The position numbers were made by a program, and so were the translations under genes. Source: Pseudomonas sp. Marseille-Q3773 (GTDB lineage: Bacteria; Pseudomonadota; Gammaproteobacteria; Pseudomonadales; Pseudomonadaceae). Taken from it: 64,000 nt of DNA. The notes below the pieces were generated by a model. The model made no database searches and was not told the origin of the DNA. It saw nothing but the letters and a program-made list of their open reading frames with translations. The stretch spans positions 5,386,001 through 5,450,000 of the forward strand of contig NZ_OU745390.1 in assembly GCF_916618955.1 (NCBI RefSeq), written 5' to 3'. Shown in pieces: positions 1-8,076 of the stretch (its first letter is position 1; each line of letters opens with the position of its first letter).

Positions 1-83
1 CGTATGAGCGCGAAGGTCAGCAAGGTGATGCCGAAGAACGTCGGTATCAACAGGCCAAGGCGCCGGGCAATAAAACTCAACAT
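1..83 (-). CDS. dppB: Dipeptide ABC transporter permease DppB, N-terminal fragment
   Basis: Only the first 27 codons lie in the window; the rest runs off the left edge. The translation begins MLSFIARRLGLLIPTFFGIT and continues into a hydrophobic stretch. This is the typical start of DppB/OppB inner-membrane permeases: a short basic N-terminus followed at once by transmembrane helix 1. A GAGG-type ribosome binding site lies just upstream of the ATG at 81-83. It follows dppA-type gene 1 on the same strand with 91 bp between them, the usual binding protein to permease order. The assignment is family knowledge plus context, and substrate specificity cannot be judged from so short a piece. Confidence 0.8.
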   Translation of the reverse strand, partial: MLSFIARRLGLLIPTFFGITLLTFALI

Positions 84-130
84 TGTCGGGGTTACCTCAT
101 CAGGCCGTGGGGCGGGCAGCCCGTTACGGC

Positions 131-146
131 GGGGCCGCCGGGCCCC
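131..146 (-). other. GC stem-loop between dppA1 and dppB
   Basis: GGGGCC, a four-base loop, then GGCCCC form a perfect 6-bp GC stem in the 91-bp dppA1-dppB gap. No T-tract follows. In binding-protein operons such hairpins often protect the upstream message from 3' decay or cause partial termination, which would make more binding protein than permease. That role is inferred here. Confidence 0.45.
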
Positions 147-174
147 GTGTGGGCGGCCGGCGGTCGTTGTTGTT

Positions 175-1785
175 CTACTTCACCTTGGTGGTGGCGAAGT
201 TGTTGTTGGTCAGAGGGTTGATCACGTAGCCCTCCACGTTGTCACGCATGGCGGTGAACATCTTCGGATGCGCCATGCTGATCCAGGGTTGTTCGTCATC
301 GTACACTTTCAATGCCTCGTTATAGAGCCTTGCACGCTCGTCGTTGTCGATCACTTCGCGGGCGCGGCTGATCAACTCCTGGAACTTGGGGTTGCACCAG
401 CGCGCATAGTTCTCGCCGCTTTTGGCGGCATCGCAACTGAGCAGCGGGCTGAGGAAGTTGTCCGGGTCGCCGTTGTCGCCGGCCCAGCCGGTGGACACCA
501 GGTCGGCCTCGCCCTTCTTGGCCCGGCGCAGCATCTCGGCCCACTCCATGACGCGGATATCCAGTTTGAGGCCGATCTGTTTGAGGTCGGCCTGCAGCAT
601 TTCGGCGGACAGGCGCGGGTTGGGGTTGGTCGGGCCGCCGCCGTTGCGGGTGAACAGCGTGAGCACGGTGCCCGGCGGTACGCCAGCCTGGTCAAGCAGT
701 TCGCGTGCCTTGGCCAGGTCACGGGGCGGGTTCCTGTTCTCATTGTTGTAGCCGATCATGGTCGGCGGGTAAGGGTTCACGCCGACCAGCGCGTTGCCCT
801 TGCCGAACAGCTGGTCAACGTGGGTCTGGCGGTCGAAGGCCATGTTGATGGCTTTGCGCACGCGCACGTCGCTCAGGTACTTGTGTTCGGTGTTCATCGA
901 GATATAGCCGGTGACCAGGGCCTCGATCTCTTCGACCTTGAGTTTCGGGTCCTGCTTGATCGACGGCACATCATCGGGCTTGGGATAGAGCGCCACCTGG
1001 CACTCGTTGGCGCGCAGTTTCTGCAGGCGCACGTTGCTGTCGGTGGCGATGGCGAACACCAGCGCATCGGCCGGCGGCTTGCCACGGAAATAGTCCGGGT
1101 TGGGCTTGAAGCGAACCTGGGCGTCCTTGTTGTAACGCTGGAAGATGAACGGGCCGGTGCCGATCGGCTTGCTGTTCAGCTCGGCGGTCTTGCCAGCCTT
1201 GAGCAACTGGTCGCCGTACTCGGCGGAGTAGATCGAGGTAAAGGCCATGGCCATGTCACGCAAGAATGGCGCTTCCGGTCGGCTGAGGGTAATCACCACG
1301 GTGTGCTCGTCAGCCTTGCTGACCGACTTGAGCAGCTCTTTGAACCCCATGCTTTCGAAGTACGGGTAGCCGACGCTGGTCTTGTCATGCCATGGATGGT
1401 TCGGGTCGAGCTGGCGGTTGAGGCTCCACAACACGTCATCGGCGTTGAAGTCGCGGGTCGGCTTGAAGTAGTCGGTGGTGTGGAACTTCACCCCCTGACG
1501 CAGATGGAAGGTGTAGGTCAGGCCGTCGGCTGAAATGTCCCAGCGCTCAGCCAGGGCCGGCTGGATCTCGGTGGTGCCGGGCTTGAAATCGACCAGGCGG
1601 TTGAACACTGTCTCGGCCGAGGCATCGGCGGTGACCGCAGTGGTGTACTGGACGATGTCGAACCCTTCCGGGCTGGCTTCGGTGCAGACCACCAGCGGTT
1701 TGGCCGCCAGTTGCGTGGCGCCGCCCAGTAGCAGCGCGGCCAGGGCCAGGCGCAGTGGCCGGGACTTCATGAAAGCTCTCTGCAT
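175..1785 (-). CDS. dppA: Periplasmic dipeptide/peptide-binding protein, DppA family (copy 1)
   Basis: Solute-binding protein (SBP family 5) that captures peptides in the periplasm for a Dpp-type ABC importer. The chosen ATG at 1783-1785 gives 536 aa starting MQRAFMKSRPLRLALAALLL, a basic then hydrophobic Sec signal that ends near AAK. The mature part opens with LVVCTEASPEGFD, typical of DppA, and contains GTGPFIFQRY and GDNGDPDNFLSPL, both conserved in the family. It is the most divergent of the three copies in this cluster, the others sharing LVFCSEGSPAGFD. It lies between the OprD porin and dppB on the same strand. A longer upstream open frame exists but has no signal peptide logic. The exact peptide preference is unknown. 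Confidence 0.9.
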   Translation of the reverse strand: MQRAFMKSRPLRLALAALLLGGATQLAAKPLVVCTEASPEGFDIVQYTTAVTADASAETVFNRLVDFKPGTTEIQPALAERWDISADGLTYTFHLRQGVKFHTTDYFKPTRDFNADDVLWSLNRQLDPNHPWHDKTSVGYPYFESMGFKELLKSVSKADEHTVVITLSRPEAPFLRDMAMAFTSIYSAEYGDQLLKAGKTAELNSKPIGTGPFIFQRYNKDAQVRFKPNPDYFRGKPPADALVFAIATDSNVRLQKLRANECQVALYPKPDDVPSIKQDPKLKVEEIEALVTGYISMNTEHKYLSDVRVRKAINMAFDRQTHVDQLFGKGNALVGVNPYPPTMIGYNNENRNPPRDLAKARELLDQAGVPPGTVLTLFTRNGGGPTNPNPRLSAEMLQADLKQIGLKLDIRVMEWAEMLRRAKKGEADLVSTGWAGDNGDPDNFLSPLLSCDAAKSGENYARWCNPKFQELISRAREVIDNDERARLYNEALKVYDDEQPWISMAHPKMFTAMRDNVEGYVINPLTNNNFATTKVK

Positions 1786-1823
1786 GGGTGAAAACTCCCT
1801 GCTTGCATTGGTTCCAGCGTAGC

Positions 1824-1855
1824 CGCCCCGGCCCGCAGCGAAACGGGCCGGGGCG
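1824..1855 (-). other. 12-bp stem-loop between oprD-type porin and dppA1
   Basis: CGCCCCGGCCCG, an 8-nt loop, then CGGGCCGGGGCG form a perfect 12-bp stem that fills much of the 77-bp gap between the porin stop and dppA1. There is no T-run on either side, so a canonical intrinsic terminator is unlikely. An mRNA-stabilising or partial termination role is inferred. Confidence 0.5.
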
Positions 1856-1862
1856 CCGACGG

Positions 1863-3242
1863 TCAGAGAATGTTGAACGGAATGGTGGTCACCACCCGGA
1901 ACTCGTCCAGGCTGCCATCGCCCTGGGCCTTGCTGGCGCGGTGCGCGGTGTAGGTGGCGCGAATGCTGGTGTCTTTCAGCGGCCCGCTCTGCACTGCGTA
2001 GCTGGTGCCGATGCCCCACTCGTAGTGGGTTTCGCCATCCAGGCCGTTCACGTCATAGGCGGTACCACGGTAATGGGTACCGTCGATGCCCCAGCCGCGG
2101 GCGTTGTACAGGTTGAATTTCAGCCCCGGCACGCCGTAGGGCGCCATGTTCAGCACGTAGGAAAGCTGCAGCGATTTCTCGTTGGGGCCGTTGAAGTCCG
2201 ACAGCAGCGAGTTGGCCAGGTAGATGCCGTTGGTTTCGTGCAGGTAGTCGAAGTACTCGTTGCCGTTGACCTGCTGCCACGAGGCGCTGACGGTGTGGGC
2301 CTGGTGGGTCAGGCCGAGCGACAGGCTGTAGGTGTCGTTGTCGATTTTACCCATCTTCTGGCTGCCGGCGTCGACGGTCTTGTAGTAGTTCAGGCCGGTG
2401 CTCAGGCTGAGCACTGCGCTGTCGCCGAGCACGTGGTTGGCGCCGAAGTAGTACTGGTTCCAGAAGTCGTCGACCTTGGTGGCGTACAGGCTGGTGGTCA
2501 GGCTCTTGAACGGCTGGTAGTTGATACCGGCGGTGCTGGCGCGGTCGGTTTCCACGCCGGTGGCACTGTACTCGCTGCGGAACTTGCTGAGGCTCTGTTC
2601 GGTGCGTGGCGAGACGCGGTCGAAGGTGCCCAGGTCGAAGCTCAGGTTGTCGAATTCGGCGCTGTGCAGGAACGCACCCTGGAAGCTCGAGGGCAGGGCG
2701 CGGTTGCCGATGTAGGCGATCATCGGTGTGTCCACCGATTGGCGGCCGACGGTCAGGGTGGTGTTGGACACGCGTGCCTTGACGTTGGCCAGGCCCATCT
2801 TGCTCCACTGGCCGACCGGGTCGCCGTCGCTGTGGGTCAGGGTGCGGTTGTTCGGCCCGGCGATCGCGGCACGGCCCTGTTCCAGGGCAATGGCGTTGTA
2901 ACCGGCGGCCTCGACGGCGAAGCCGACGGTGCCCTGGGTGAAGCCGGAGCTGTAGTTGAGAATGGTGCCCTGCACCCAGTTGTCACGGCTGTGGGTGTCG
3001 TGGCGGGTGCCGTCGCTCTTGTAGTACTTCCATAGCGGCGCGCGCGTGGCGCGTTCGCGCGCGTACCAGTTGCGGGTGCTGCCGGACAGGCTCTGGCCAT
3101 CGATGAAGCCGCTCGCCTGCTCCTGCTCGCTGCTGCCTTTGAGGGTGACGGGCACATAGTCCTGGCTCTGCGGGTCGGCCTGGGTCACGGTGGATAAGGC
3201 ACTGATGGATAAAGCCAGTGCGGTCAAGGTGAATAGTCTCAA
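1863..3242 (-). CDS. OprD-family outer-membrane porin (peptide/amino-acid channel, OpdP-like)
   Basis: 459-aa protein of the OprD (OccD) family, 18-stranded beta-barrel channels that admit amino acids and small peptides in Pseudomonas. The N-terminus MRLFTLTALALSISALSTVT is a Sec signal with probable cleavage after TQA. The body shows family hallmarks: SGFTQGTVGFAVE in an early strand, GRQSVDTPMIAY, and an F-rich C-terminus ending FNIL that can act as the outer-membrane sorting signal. It sits inside a cluster of three peptide-binding proteins, so a role as the outer-membrane entry port for di- or tripeptides, as proposed for OpdP beside dpp in P. aeruginosa, is the best inference. The specific paralogue cannot be fixed without a tree. 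Confidence 0.87.
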   Translation of the reverse strand: MRLFTLTALALSISALSTVTQADPQSQDYVPVTLKGSSEQEQASGFIDGQSLSGSTRNWYARERATRAPLWKYYKSDGTRHDTHSRDNWVQGTILNYSSGFTQGTVGFAVEAAGYNAIALEQGRAAIAGPNNRTLTHSDGDPVGQWSKMGLANVKARVSNTTLTVGRQSVDTPMIAYIGNRALPSSFQGAFLHSAEFDNLSFDLGTFDRVSPRTEQSLSKFRSEYSATGVETDRASTAGINYQPFKSLTTSLYATKVDDFWNQYYFGANHVLGDSAVLSLSTGLNYYKTVDAGSQKMGKIDNDTYSLSLGLTHQAHTVSASWQQVNGNEYFDYLHETNGIYLANSLLSDFNGPNEKSLQLSYVLNMAPYGVPGLKFNLYNARGWGIDGTHYRGTAYDVNGLDGETHYEWGIGTSYAVQSGPLKDTSIRATYTAHRASKAQGDGSLDEFRVVTTIPFNIL

Positions 3243-3365
3243 GGTAAAAGCTCCCTTTCTGTTCTTCTAGTTATTCCCTGGCCTTGTGGGCCGGGGCTCT
3301 TGCTGCGGTGTTGCCAGGGTCGCCCGGGGTTTCCGGGCTGAATCGGGGGCGCTGTGTTGCCAGTG

Positions 3366-3457
3366 CCGGCCTCTTCGCGGGTAAACCCGCTCCCACAGGG
3401 GCTGTGCGGCCCCTGGCTTGCGGCTACCTGTGGAAGCGGATAAGCCCGCGAAGCGGC
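3366..3457. repeat. REP doublet (inverted pair) between dppA2 and porin
   Basis: Left unit about 3366-3400 matches the P. putida REP consensus (core CTTCGCGGGTAAACCCGC then TCCCACAGG). The right unit, about 3427-3457, is a degenerate reverse copy containing AAGCGGATAAGCCCGCGAAG. The pair lies in the 231-bp gap downstream of dppA2 and may fold into a cruciform or stabilise the mRNA 3' end. The rest of the gap shows nothing else I can name. Confidence 0.75.
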
Positions 3458-3473
3458 GGCTGCAGGCTGGAGA

Positions 3474-5066
3474 TCAGTCAACACTCACACCGGAAAAATC
3501 ATTGCGCCCGAACGGGCTGACCTTGAAATCGGACACCTTGACGCTGAGCGGCTGGTTCACTGTGGAGTGCGCTACCGGGGTAATCGGCACCTGTTGCTTG
3601 AGCCGCTGCTGGGCCTGCTGGTACAGGGCGGTGCGCTGGGTGCGGTCGGTGACCTGCTTGGCCTGCTTGACCAGGCTGTCGTACTGCGGGTCGCACCACA
3701 GCGAATAGTTGTTGCTGCCGATCGCATCGCAGTTGTAAAGGGTACCCAGCCAGTTGTCCGGGTCACCGTTGTCACCGGTCCAGCCGATCAGGGCAATATC
3801 GTGCTCGCCGCTTTTCATGCGCTTGAGGTACTCGCCCCATTCGTAGCTGACGATACGCACCTTGAAGCCGAGCTTGCTCCAGTCGGCCTGGAGCATTTCC
3901 GCCATCAGCTTGGCGTTGGGGTTGTACGGGCGCTGCACCGGCATGGCCCACAGGGTGATTTCGCTGCCGGGCTTCACGCCGGCCTGCTGCAGCAGCTGCC
4001 GGGCCTTGTCCGGGTCGTAGGGCGCATCCTTGATGCTGCTGTCATAGGACCACTGGGTCGGTGGCATGGCGTTGACGGCCAGTTGGCCGGAATCCTGGTA
4101 CACCGCCTGGAGGATCGCCTGTTTGTTCACCGCCATGTCCATCGCCTGGCGCACTTCCAGGCGGTCGAACGGCGGGTGTTGGGTGTTGTAGGCGATATAG
4201 CCGAGGTTGAAGCCCGGTTGCTGCAGTACCTGCAGCTTGCTGTCGGCCTTCAGCGCCGGCAGGTCGGCCGGGCGCGGGTGCAGGGTGACCTGGCATTCGT
4301 TGCGGCGCAGCTTCTGGATGCGCACCGAAGGGTCGGTGTTGATCGAGAACACCAGGTTGTCGATCTTCACCTCATCGGGTGCCCAGTAGGCCCGGTTGCC
4401 CTTGTAGCGAATCTGCGAGTCCTTCTGGTAGCGCTGGAACGCGAACGGCCCGGTGCCGATCGGTTGCTGGTTGATGTCGCTGGCGCGCCCGCTGGCCAGC
4501 AACTGCTCGGCGTATTCGGCGGAAAGAATCGAGGCGAAGCTCATGGCCAGGTTCTGGATGAAGGCAGCATCGACCTTGTTCAAGGTGAAGACCACGCTCA
4601 TGGGGCCGGTCTTCTCGACGCGGGCGATGTTCTTGTCCAGGCCCATGCTGACGAAATAGGGAAACTCGGTGGGGTAGGCCTGGCGGAACGGGTGGCCCTT
4701 GTCGAGCATGCGGTTGAAAGTGAACAGCACGTCGTCGGCGTTGAAGTCGCGGCTGGGCGTAAATGCCTTGTTGCTGTGGAATTTCACCCCTTCGCGCAGG
4801 TGGAAGGTGTAACGCAGGCCATCGTCGGACACCTCCCAGCGCGTCGCCAGGGCGGGTTGCACGGCGGTACCTCCACGCTCGAACTCGACCAGGCGGTTAT
4901 AGATGGGTTCGGCGGCGTCGTTGTCGGTGGCGCTGGTGTATTGCGCGGTGTCGAAGCCGGCGGGGCTGCCTTCGGAGCAGAACACCAGGTTGTTGGCCAG
5001 CGCGGCCGGGGCCTGGCTGATCAGGCCCAGGGCGAGCAGGGCGGAAAGACGAGTGACAGGGCGCAT
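3474..5066 (-). CDS. Periplasmic dipeptide/peptide-binding protein, DppA family (copy 2)
   Basis: 530-aa SBP family 5 protein. The ATG at 5064-5066 is preceded by AAGGA at good spacing and starts a clear signal peptide (MRPVTRLSALLALGLISQAP, then ALAN). The mature N-terminus is LVFCSEGSPAGFD. Conserved stretches include IGTGPFAFQRYQKDSQIRY and GWTGDNGDPDNWLGTLYNCD, all matching DppA. It resembles copy 3 much more than copy 1, which suggests tandem duplication. No permease or ATPase lies between the copies, so all three probably feed one DppBCDF importer located beyond the left edge, widening its peptide range (inference). Confidence 0.88.
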   Translation of the reverse strand: MRPVTRLSALLALGLISQAPAALANNLVFCSEGSPAGFDTAQYTSATDNDAAEPIYNRLVEFERGGTAVQPALATRWEVSDDGLRYTFHLREGVKFHSNKAFTPSRDFNADDVLFTFNRMLDKGHPFRQAYPTEFPYFVSMGLDKNIARVEKTGPMSVVFTLNKVDAAFIQNLAMSFASILSAEYAEQLLASGRASDINQQPIGTGPFAFQRYQKDSQIRYKGNRAYWAPDEVKIDNLVFSINTDPSVRIQKLRRNECQVTLHPRPADLPALKADSKLQVLQQPGFNLGYIAYNTQHPPFDRLEVRQAMDMAVNKQAILQAVYQDSGQLAVNAMPPTQWSYDSSIKDAPYDPDKARQLLQQAGVKPGSEITLWAMPVQRPYNPNAKLMAEMLQADWSKLGFKVRIVSYEWGEYLKRMKSGEHDIALIGWTGDNGDPDNWLGTLYNCDAIGSNNYSLWCDPQYDSLVKQAKQVTDRTQRTALYQQAQQRLKQQVPITPVAHSTVNQPLSVKVSDFKVSPFGRNDFSGVSVD

Positions 5067-5179
5067 GGCAAGTCCTTTTACGTCTGTTGGCGCCGCCTCT
5101 CGGTACGAATGGCGGCAACAGGTCGCCGACCCCGCCACGGATAGCGGCGGGACGACATGAAGGGGGGGTGGATCGGCGG

Positions 5180-5203
5180 GGCACCCGCCGCTCAGCGGGT
5201 GCC
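5180..5203 (-). other. 9-bp stem-loop just after dppA3 stop
   Basis: GGCACCCGC, 6-nt loop, GCGGGTGCC. This perfect stem begins about 10 bases after the dppA3 stop codon in the 146-bp dppA3-dppA2 gap. No T-tract follows on the minus strand. It is probably a processing or stabilising hairpin rather than a full terminator (inference). Confidence 0.5.
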
Positions 5204-5212
5204 GTGGCTAGC

Positions 5213-6838
5213 CTATTTGTCCACGCTGACGCCGTAGAAGGAGTTCAGGCCGAACGGGCTGATCTTGAAGTCCTTCACCTTGGCGCTCATGGGCTGGTAC
5301 ACGGTGGAGTGGGCGATCGGGGTGATCGGCACCTGCTCCTTGAGGATGTGCTGCGCCTGCTTGTACAGCTCGGTGCGCTTGGCCTGGTCGGGAGTGGCCT
5401 TGGCCTGCTTGATCAGGTCGTCGTAGGGTTTGTAGCACCACTTGGAGAAGTTGTTGCCGTTCATGGCATCGCAGCCGTACAGGGTGCCCAGCCAGTTGTC
5501 CGGGTCACCATTGTCACCGCTCCAGCCGATCAGCATGGCACCTTGTTCGCCCCCCTTGGAGCGTTTGATGTATTCACCCCATTCATAGCTGACGATCTTC
5601 GCCTTGATGCCCACCTTGGCCCAGTCCGATTGCAGCATTTCGGCCATCAGCTTGGCATTGGGGTTGTACGGACGCTGTACCGGCATGGCCCACAGGGAGA
5701 TCTCGGTACCTTCCTTGATGCCGGCTTCCTTGAGCAGTTGCCTGGCCTTTTCCGGGTCGTACGGAGCGTCCTTGATGCTGTCGTCATAGGACCACTGGGT
5801 TGGCGGCATGCCGTTGACGGCCAGCTGGCCGGCGCCCTGGTACACCGACTCGATGATCTTTTTCTTGTCTACGGCCATGTCCAGCGCCTGACGGACTTTC
5901 AGCTGGGCCAGCGGGTTGGCCTCGTTGCTGCCCTTGACCTTGTCCATCACGTTGTAGGCGATGTAGCCGAGGTTGAAGCCGGCCTGGTCCGGCATCTGCA
6001 GCTTGGGGTCCTGCTTCAGCGGCTGGATGTCGGCCGGGCGCGGGAACAAGGTGACCTGGCATTCGTTCTTCTTCAGCTTCTGCATGCGCACCGAGGCGTC
6101 GGTGGTAATGGCGAAGATCAGGTTGTCGATCTTCACGTCGTCAGGTTGCCAGTAGTCCTTGTTGCCCTTGAAGCGGATATGCGCGTCCTTCTGGTACTTG
6201 CTGAACACGAACGGGCCGGTGCCGATCGGTTTCTGGTTGATATCGGCAGCCTTGCCGTCCTTGAGCAACTGCTCGGCGTATTCGGCGGACTGGATCGAGG
6301 CGAAGCTCATGGCCAGGTTCTGGATGAAGGCGGCGTCGACCTCGTTGAGGGTGAACCTCACCGTGTGTTCGTCGAGCTTCTCCACTTTGGCAATGTTCTT
6401 GTCCATGCCCATGTCGGTGAAGTACGGGAACTCGGTGGGGTAGGCCTTGCGGAACGGGTGGTCCTTGTCGAGCATGCGGTTGAAGGTGAACAGCACGTCG
6501 TCGGCGTTGAATGCGCGGGTGGGCTTGAAGTAGTCGGTGCTGTGGAACTTGACCCCTTCGCGCAGGTGGAAGGTGTAGGTCTTGCCGTCGTCGGATACTT
6601 CCCACTTGGTCGCCAGGCCCGGGATGACGGCGGTGCCGCCGCGTTCGAACTGGGTCAGGCGGTTGAACACGGTCTCGGCAGAGGCGTCGAAGTCGGTCCC
6701 TGTGGTGTATTGCCCCGGGTCGAAGCCGGCCGGGCTGCCTTCGGAGCAGAACACCAGGTTGGACGCGGCGAGGGCCGACGGTGCGCCGGAGAGCAAGCCT
6801 GCGCCTAGCAGGAACGGAATGACTGCGTGTTTGAGCAT
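5213..6838 (-). CDS. dppA: Periplasmic dipeptide/peptide-binding protein, DppA family (copy 3)
   Basis: 541-aa SBP family 5 protein, first gene of the minus-strand peptide-uptake cluster. The ATG at 6836-6838 has a GAGG site upstream and begins MLKHAVIPFLLGAGLLSGAP followed by SALAAS, a Sec signal. Mature motifs include LVFCSEGSPAGFDPGQYTTG, PIGTGPFVFSKYQKDAHIRF and GWSGDNGDPDNWLGTLYGCD. Compared with copy 2 it carries an extra lysine-rich loop (VMDKVKGSNEANPLAQ) around residues 295-310. It is likely the best-expressed of the three, since it is nearest the promoter region and followed by a strong stem-loop. Substrate is inferred as dipeptides from the family. Confidence 0.9.
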   Translation of the reverse strand: MLKHAVIPFLLGAGLLSGAPSALAASNLVFCSEGSPAGFDPGQYTTGTDFDASAETVFNRLTQFERGGTAVIPGLATKWEVSDDGKTYTFHLREGVKFHSTDYFKPTRAFNADDVLFTFNRMLDKDHPFRKAYPTEFPYFTDMGMDKNIAKVEKLDEHTVRFTLNEVDAAFIQNLAMSFASIQSAEYAEQLLKDGKAADINQKPIGTGPFVFSKYQKDAHIRFKGNKDYWQPDDVKIDNLIFAITTDASVRMQKLKKNECQVTLFPRPADIQPLKQDPKLQMPDQAGFNLGYIAYNVMDKVKGSNEANPLAQLKVRQALDMAVDKKKIIESVYQGAGQLAVNGMPPTQWSYDDSIKDAPYDPEKARQLLKEAGIKEGTEISLWAMPVQRPYNPNAKLMAEMLQSDWAKVGIKAKIVSYEWGEYIKRSKGGEQGAMLIGWSGDNGDPDNWLGTLYGCDAMNGNNFSKWCYKPYDDLIKQAKATPDQAKRTELYKQAQHILKEQVPITPIAHSTVYQPMSAKVKDFKISPFGLNSFYGVSVDK

Positions 6839-6903
6839 GGTGGCCTCATTGTTGTCATTTTTCGATTTGAGGTGGCCTCGTGAGCCGACCTGCGGATACT
6901 TAT

Positions 6904-6918
6904 GCAGGGGGTATACCC
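6904..6918 (-). promoter_or_regulatory. Candidate sigma-54-like promoter / GGGTATACCC dyad upstream of dppA3
   Basis: On the minus strand GG and GC are separated by exactly 10 nt (GG TATACCCCCT GC), the core spacing of sigma-54 -24/-12 promoters, about 66 bp before the dppA3 ATG. The flanks match the consensus TGGCAC-N5-TTGC poorly. The same bases include a perfect 10-bp palindrome GGGTATACCC, which could instead be an operator. This is a weak call. Confidence 0.25.
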
Positions 6919-7122
6919 AATGCAATATGGCAAGGGTTCATTGGTGTCAGAAAAGTGGAACGGCCGTACATGGATGTCGCATTGGTATAACTTTTCACGA
7001 AGTTGAACGTTTGCGTGGGCAAAATGATGGCTTTTTGCGGGATATTTCGGGGCGGGAAAGGCCGTAGGAAGCACCTTAATGGTGCGTAGGAATGTTCTGA
7101 AAATGTTGAAATTGACGTGTTC

Positions 7123-7153
7123 TTCGAGGGAGCGGGCATGCCGCTCCCTCGAA
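7123..7153 (-). terminator. Strong stem-loop after the SIMPL-domain gene
   Basis: TTCGAGGGAGCGG, 5-nt loop, CCGCTCCCTCGAA: a perfect 13-bp stem starting 4 nt after the stop of the SIMPL-domain gene. The U-tract on the minus strand is poor (GAACACG follows), so it is either a weak intrinsic terminator or a 3'-end stabiliser that isolates this gene from the dppA cluster. Confidence 0.6.
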
Positions 7154-7157
7154 CGGG

Positions 7158-7874
7158 TCAAGGCATTTGCACTTCGATCAGGCCATCGGCATTCATGCTG
7201 ACTTCACTGGTACCGGCTTCGATATCTGGCGCCGGCGCCGCCTCATCAGCCCCCATTGCCTTCATCGCCATTGGCGCACTGCGCAGGTATGGGCGTGGGT
7301 AACCGCTGCTGTTGAGGTTCAGGCTGACCACCTTGTAGCCTTTGCCGCCTAGCGCCTCGGTCGCCAGCTGTGCACGTGCCTTGAAGGCATCCACTGCATC
7401 CTTGAGCAGTGCATCCTCGCTGGCCTTGCGCGTGGCCGGAGCGATGGAAAAGTCCATGCCGCCCATTTTCAACTCTTGCAGCAGGTCGGCAGTGAGTTGC
7501 GACAGGGCCGGGAAGTTGGCGCTTTCCAGGCGCAGTTCGGCACGCTCGCGCCAGCCGGTGATCTTCTGGCCCTTGCTGTCATACACCGGGTAGCTGTTGC
7601 GGCTGCCCTGGCTGATCTTCACGTCCTTGACCTGACGCGACTGCTGCACCGCCTTGTTCATGGTCTCGGTGATCTGCTGGGCCAGCTTGCCGGGGTCGCT
7701 GTTCTGCGCTTCGCTGTACAGGGTCACGACCATCAGGTCGCGCGCCACTTCCTTGCTGACTTCGGCACGCAGCGATACCTGGTTGTAGCGAGGTTCATCG
7801 GCAGCCAATGCCGGCAGGCTGGCGAGCAGGCCGCAGGACAGGATCAGCGCGGCGCCGCGACGAGGGTTTTGCAT
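7158..7874 (-). CDS. SIMPL (DUF541) domain periplasmic protein
   Basis: 238-aa protein with a Sec signal (MQNPRRGAALILSCGLLASL, then PALAAD) and a SIMPL/DUF541 domain over most of the mature chain, seen in the pattern of R-A-E-V-S-K-E-V-A near residues 33-41 and the ending SAPMAMKAMGADEAAPAPD. The relatives BP26 and YggE are periplasmic or outer-membrane proteins of poorly defined function, sometimes linked to oxidative stress. The ATG is preceded by AAGGAG at good spacing. It is divergent from roxS across a 202-bp gap and ends in a strong stem-loop, so it is probably monocistronic. Molecular function unknown. Confidence 0.85.
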   Translation of the reverse strand: MQNPRRGAALILSCGLLASLPALAADEPRYNQVSLRAEVSKEVARDLMVVTLYSEAQNSDPGKLAQQITETMNKAVQQSRQVKDVKISQGSRNSYPVYDSKGQKITGWRERAELRLESANFPALSQLTADLLQELKMGGMDFSIAPATRKASEDALLKDAVDAFKARAQLATEALGGKGYKVVSLNLNSSGYPRPYLRSAPMAMKAMGADEAAPAPDIEAGTSEVSMNADGLIEVQMP

Positions 7875-8033
7875 GGGATACTCCTTGGCAATAAAAGGCG
7901 TGGGCTCTGGCCATCCATTCCACGCATGGGCCTTCAGACCGGCAACAGTGTAGTGGGTTCAAAAGTGCCATCATGGACTTGTGACAAAGTGTGGCGCTTT
8001 GCCGCATCGCTGCAGCGAGGTGCCAGGCTTCGG

Positions 8034-8039
8034 TATACT
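8034..8039 (+). promoter_or_regulatory. Probable -10 element for roxS
   Basis: TATACT (5 of 6 to TATAAT) lies 38 bp before the roxS ATG. The hexamer 17 bp further upstream (TGCAGC) is a poor -35, so an activator may be needed. The remaining part of the 202-bp SIMPL/roxS divergent gap shows no other recognised site. Confidence 0.35.
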
Positions 8040-8076
8040 CCAGCCGATTTTTCTGGAGCACTCATCAGGAGAGCTC

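Larger units (their letters stand above)
6839..7157 (-). other. 319-bp upstream region of the dppA cluster
   Basis: No gene is supported here. The region must hold the promoter of dppA3 and the 3' end of the SIMPL gene. It contains the dyad at 6909-6918 and the stem-loop at 7123-7153, described separately. It is AT-richer than its surroundings, as expected for a promoter. Confidence 0.6.

Noticed and set aside
3366..3457. Repeat pairs considered as a CRISPR array
   Set aside because: They are inverted pairs scattered singly across the window, not direct repeats with regular spacers, and there are no cas genes.
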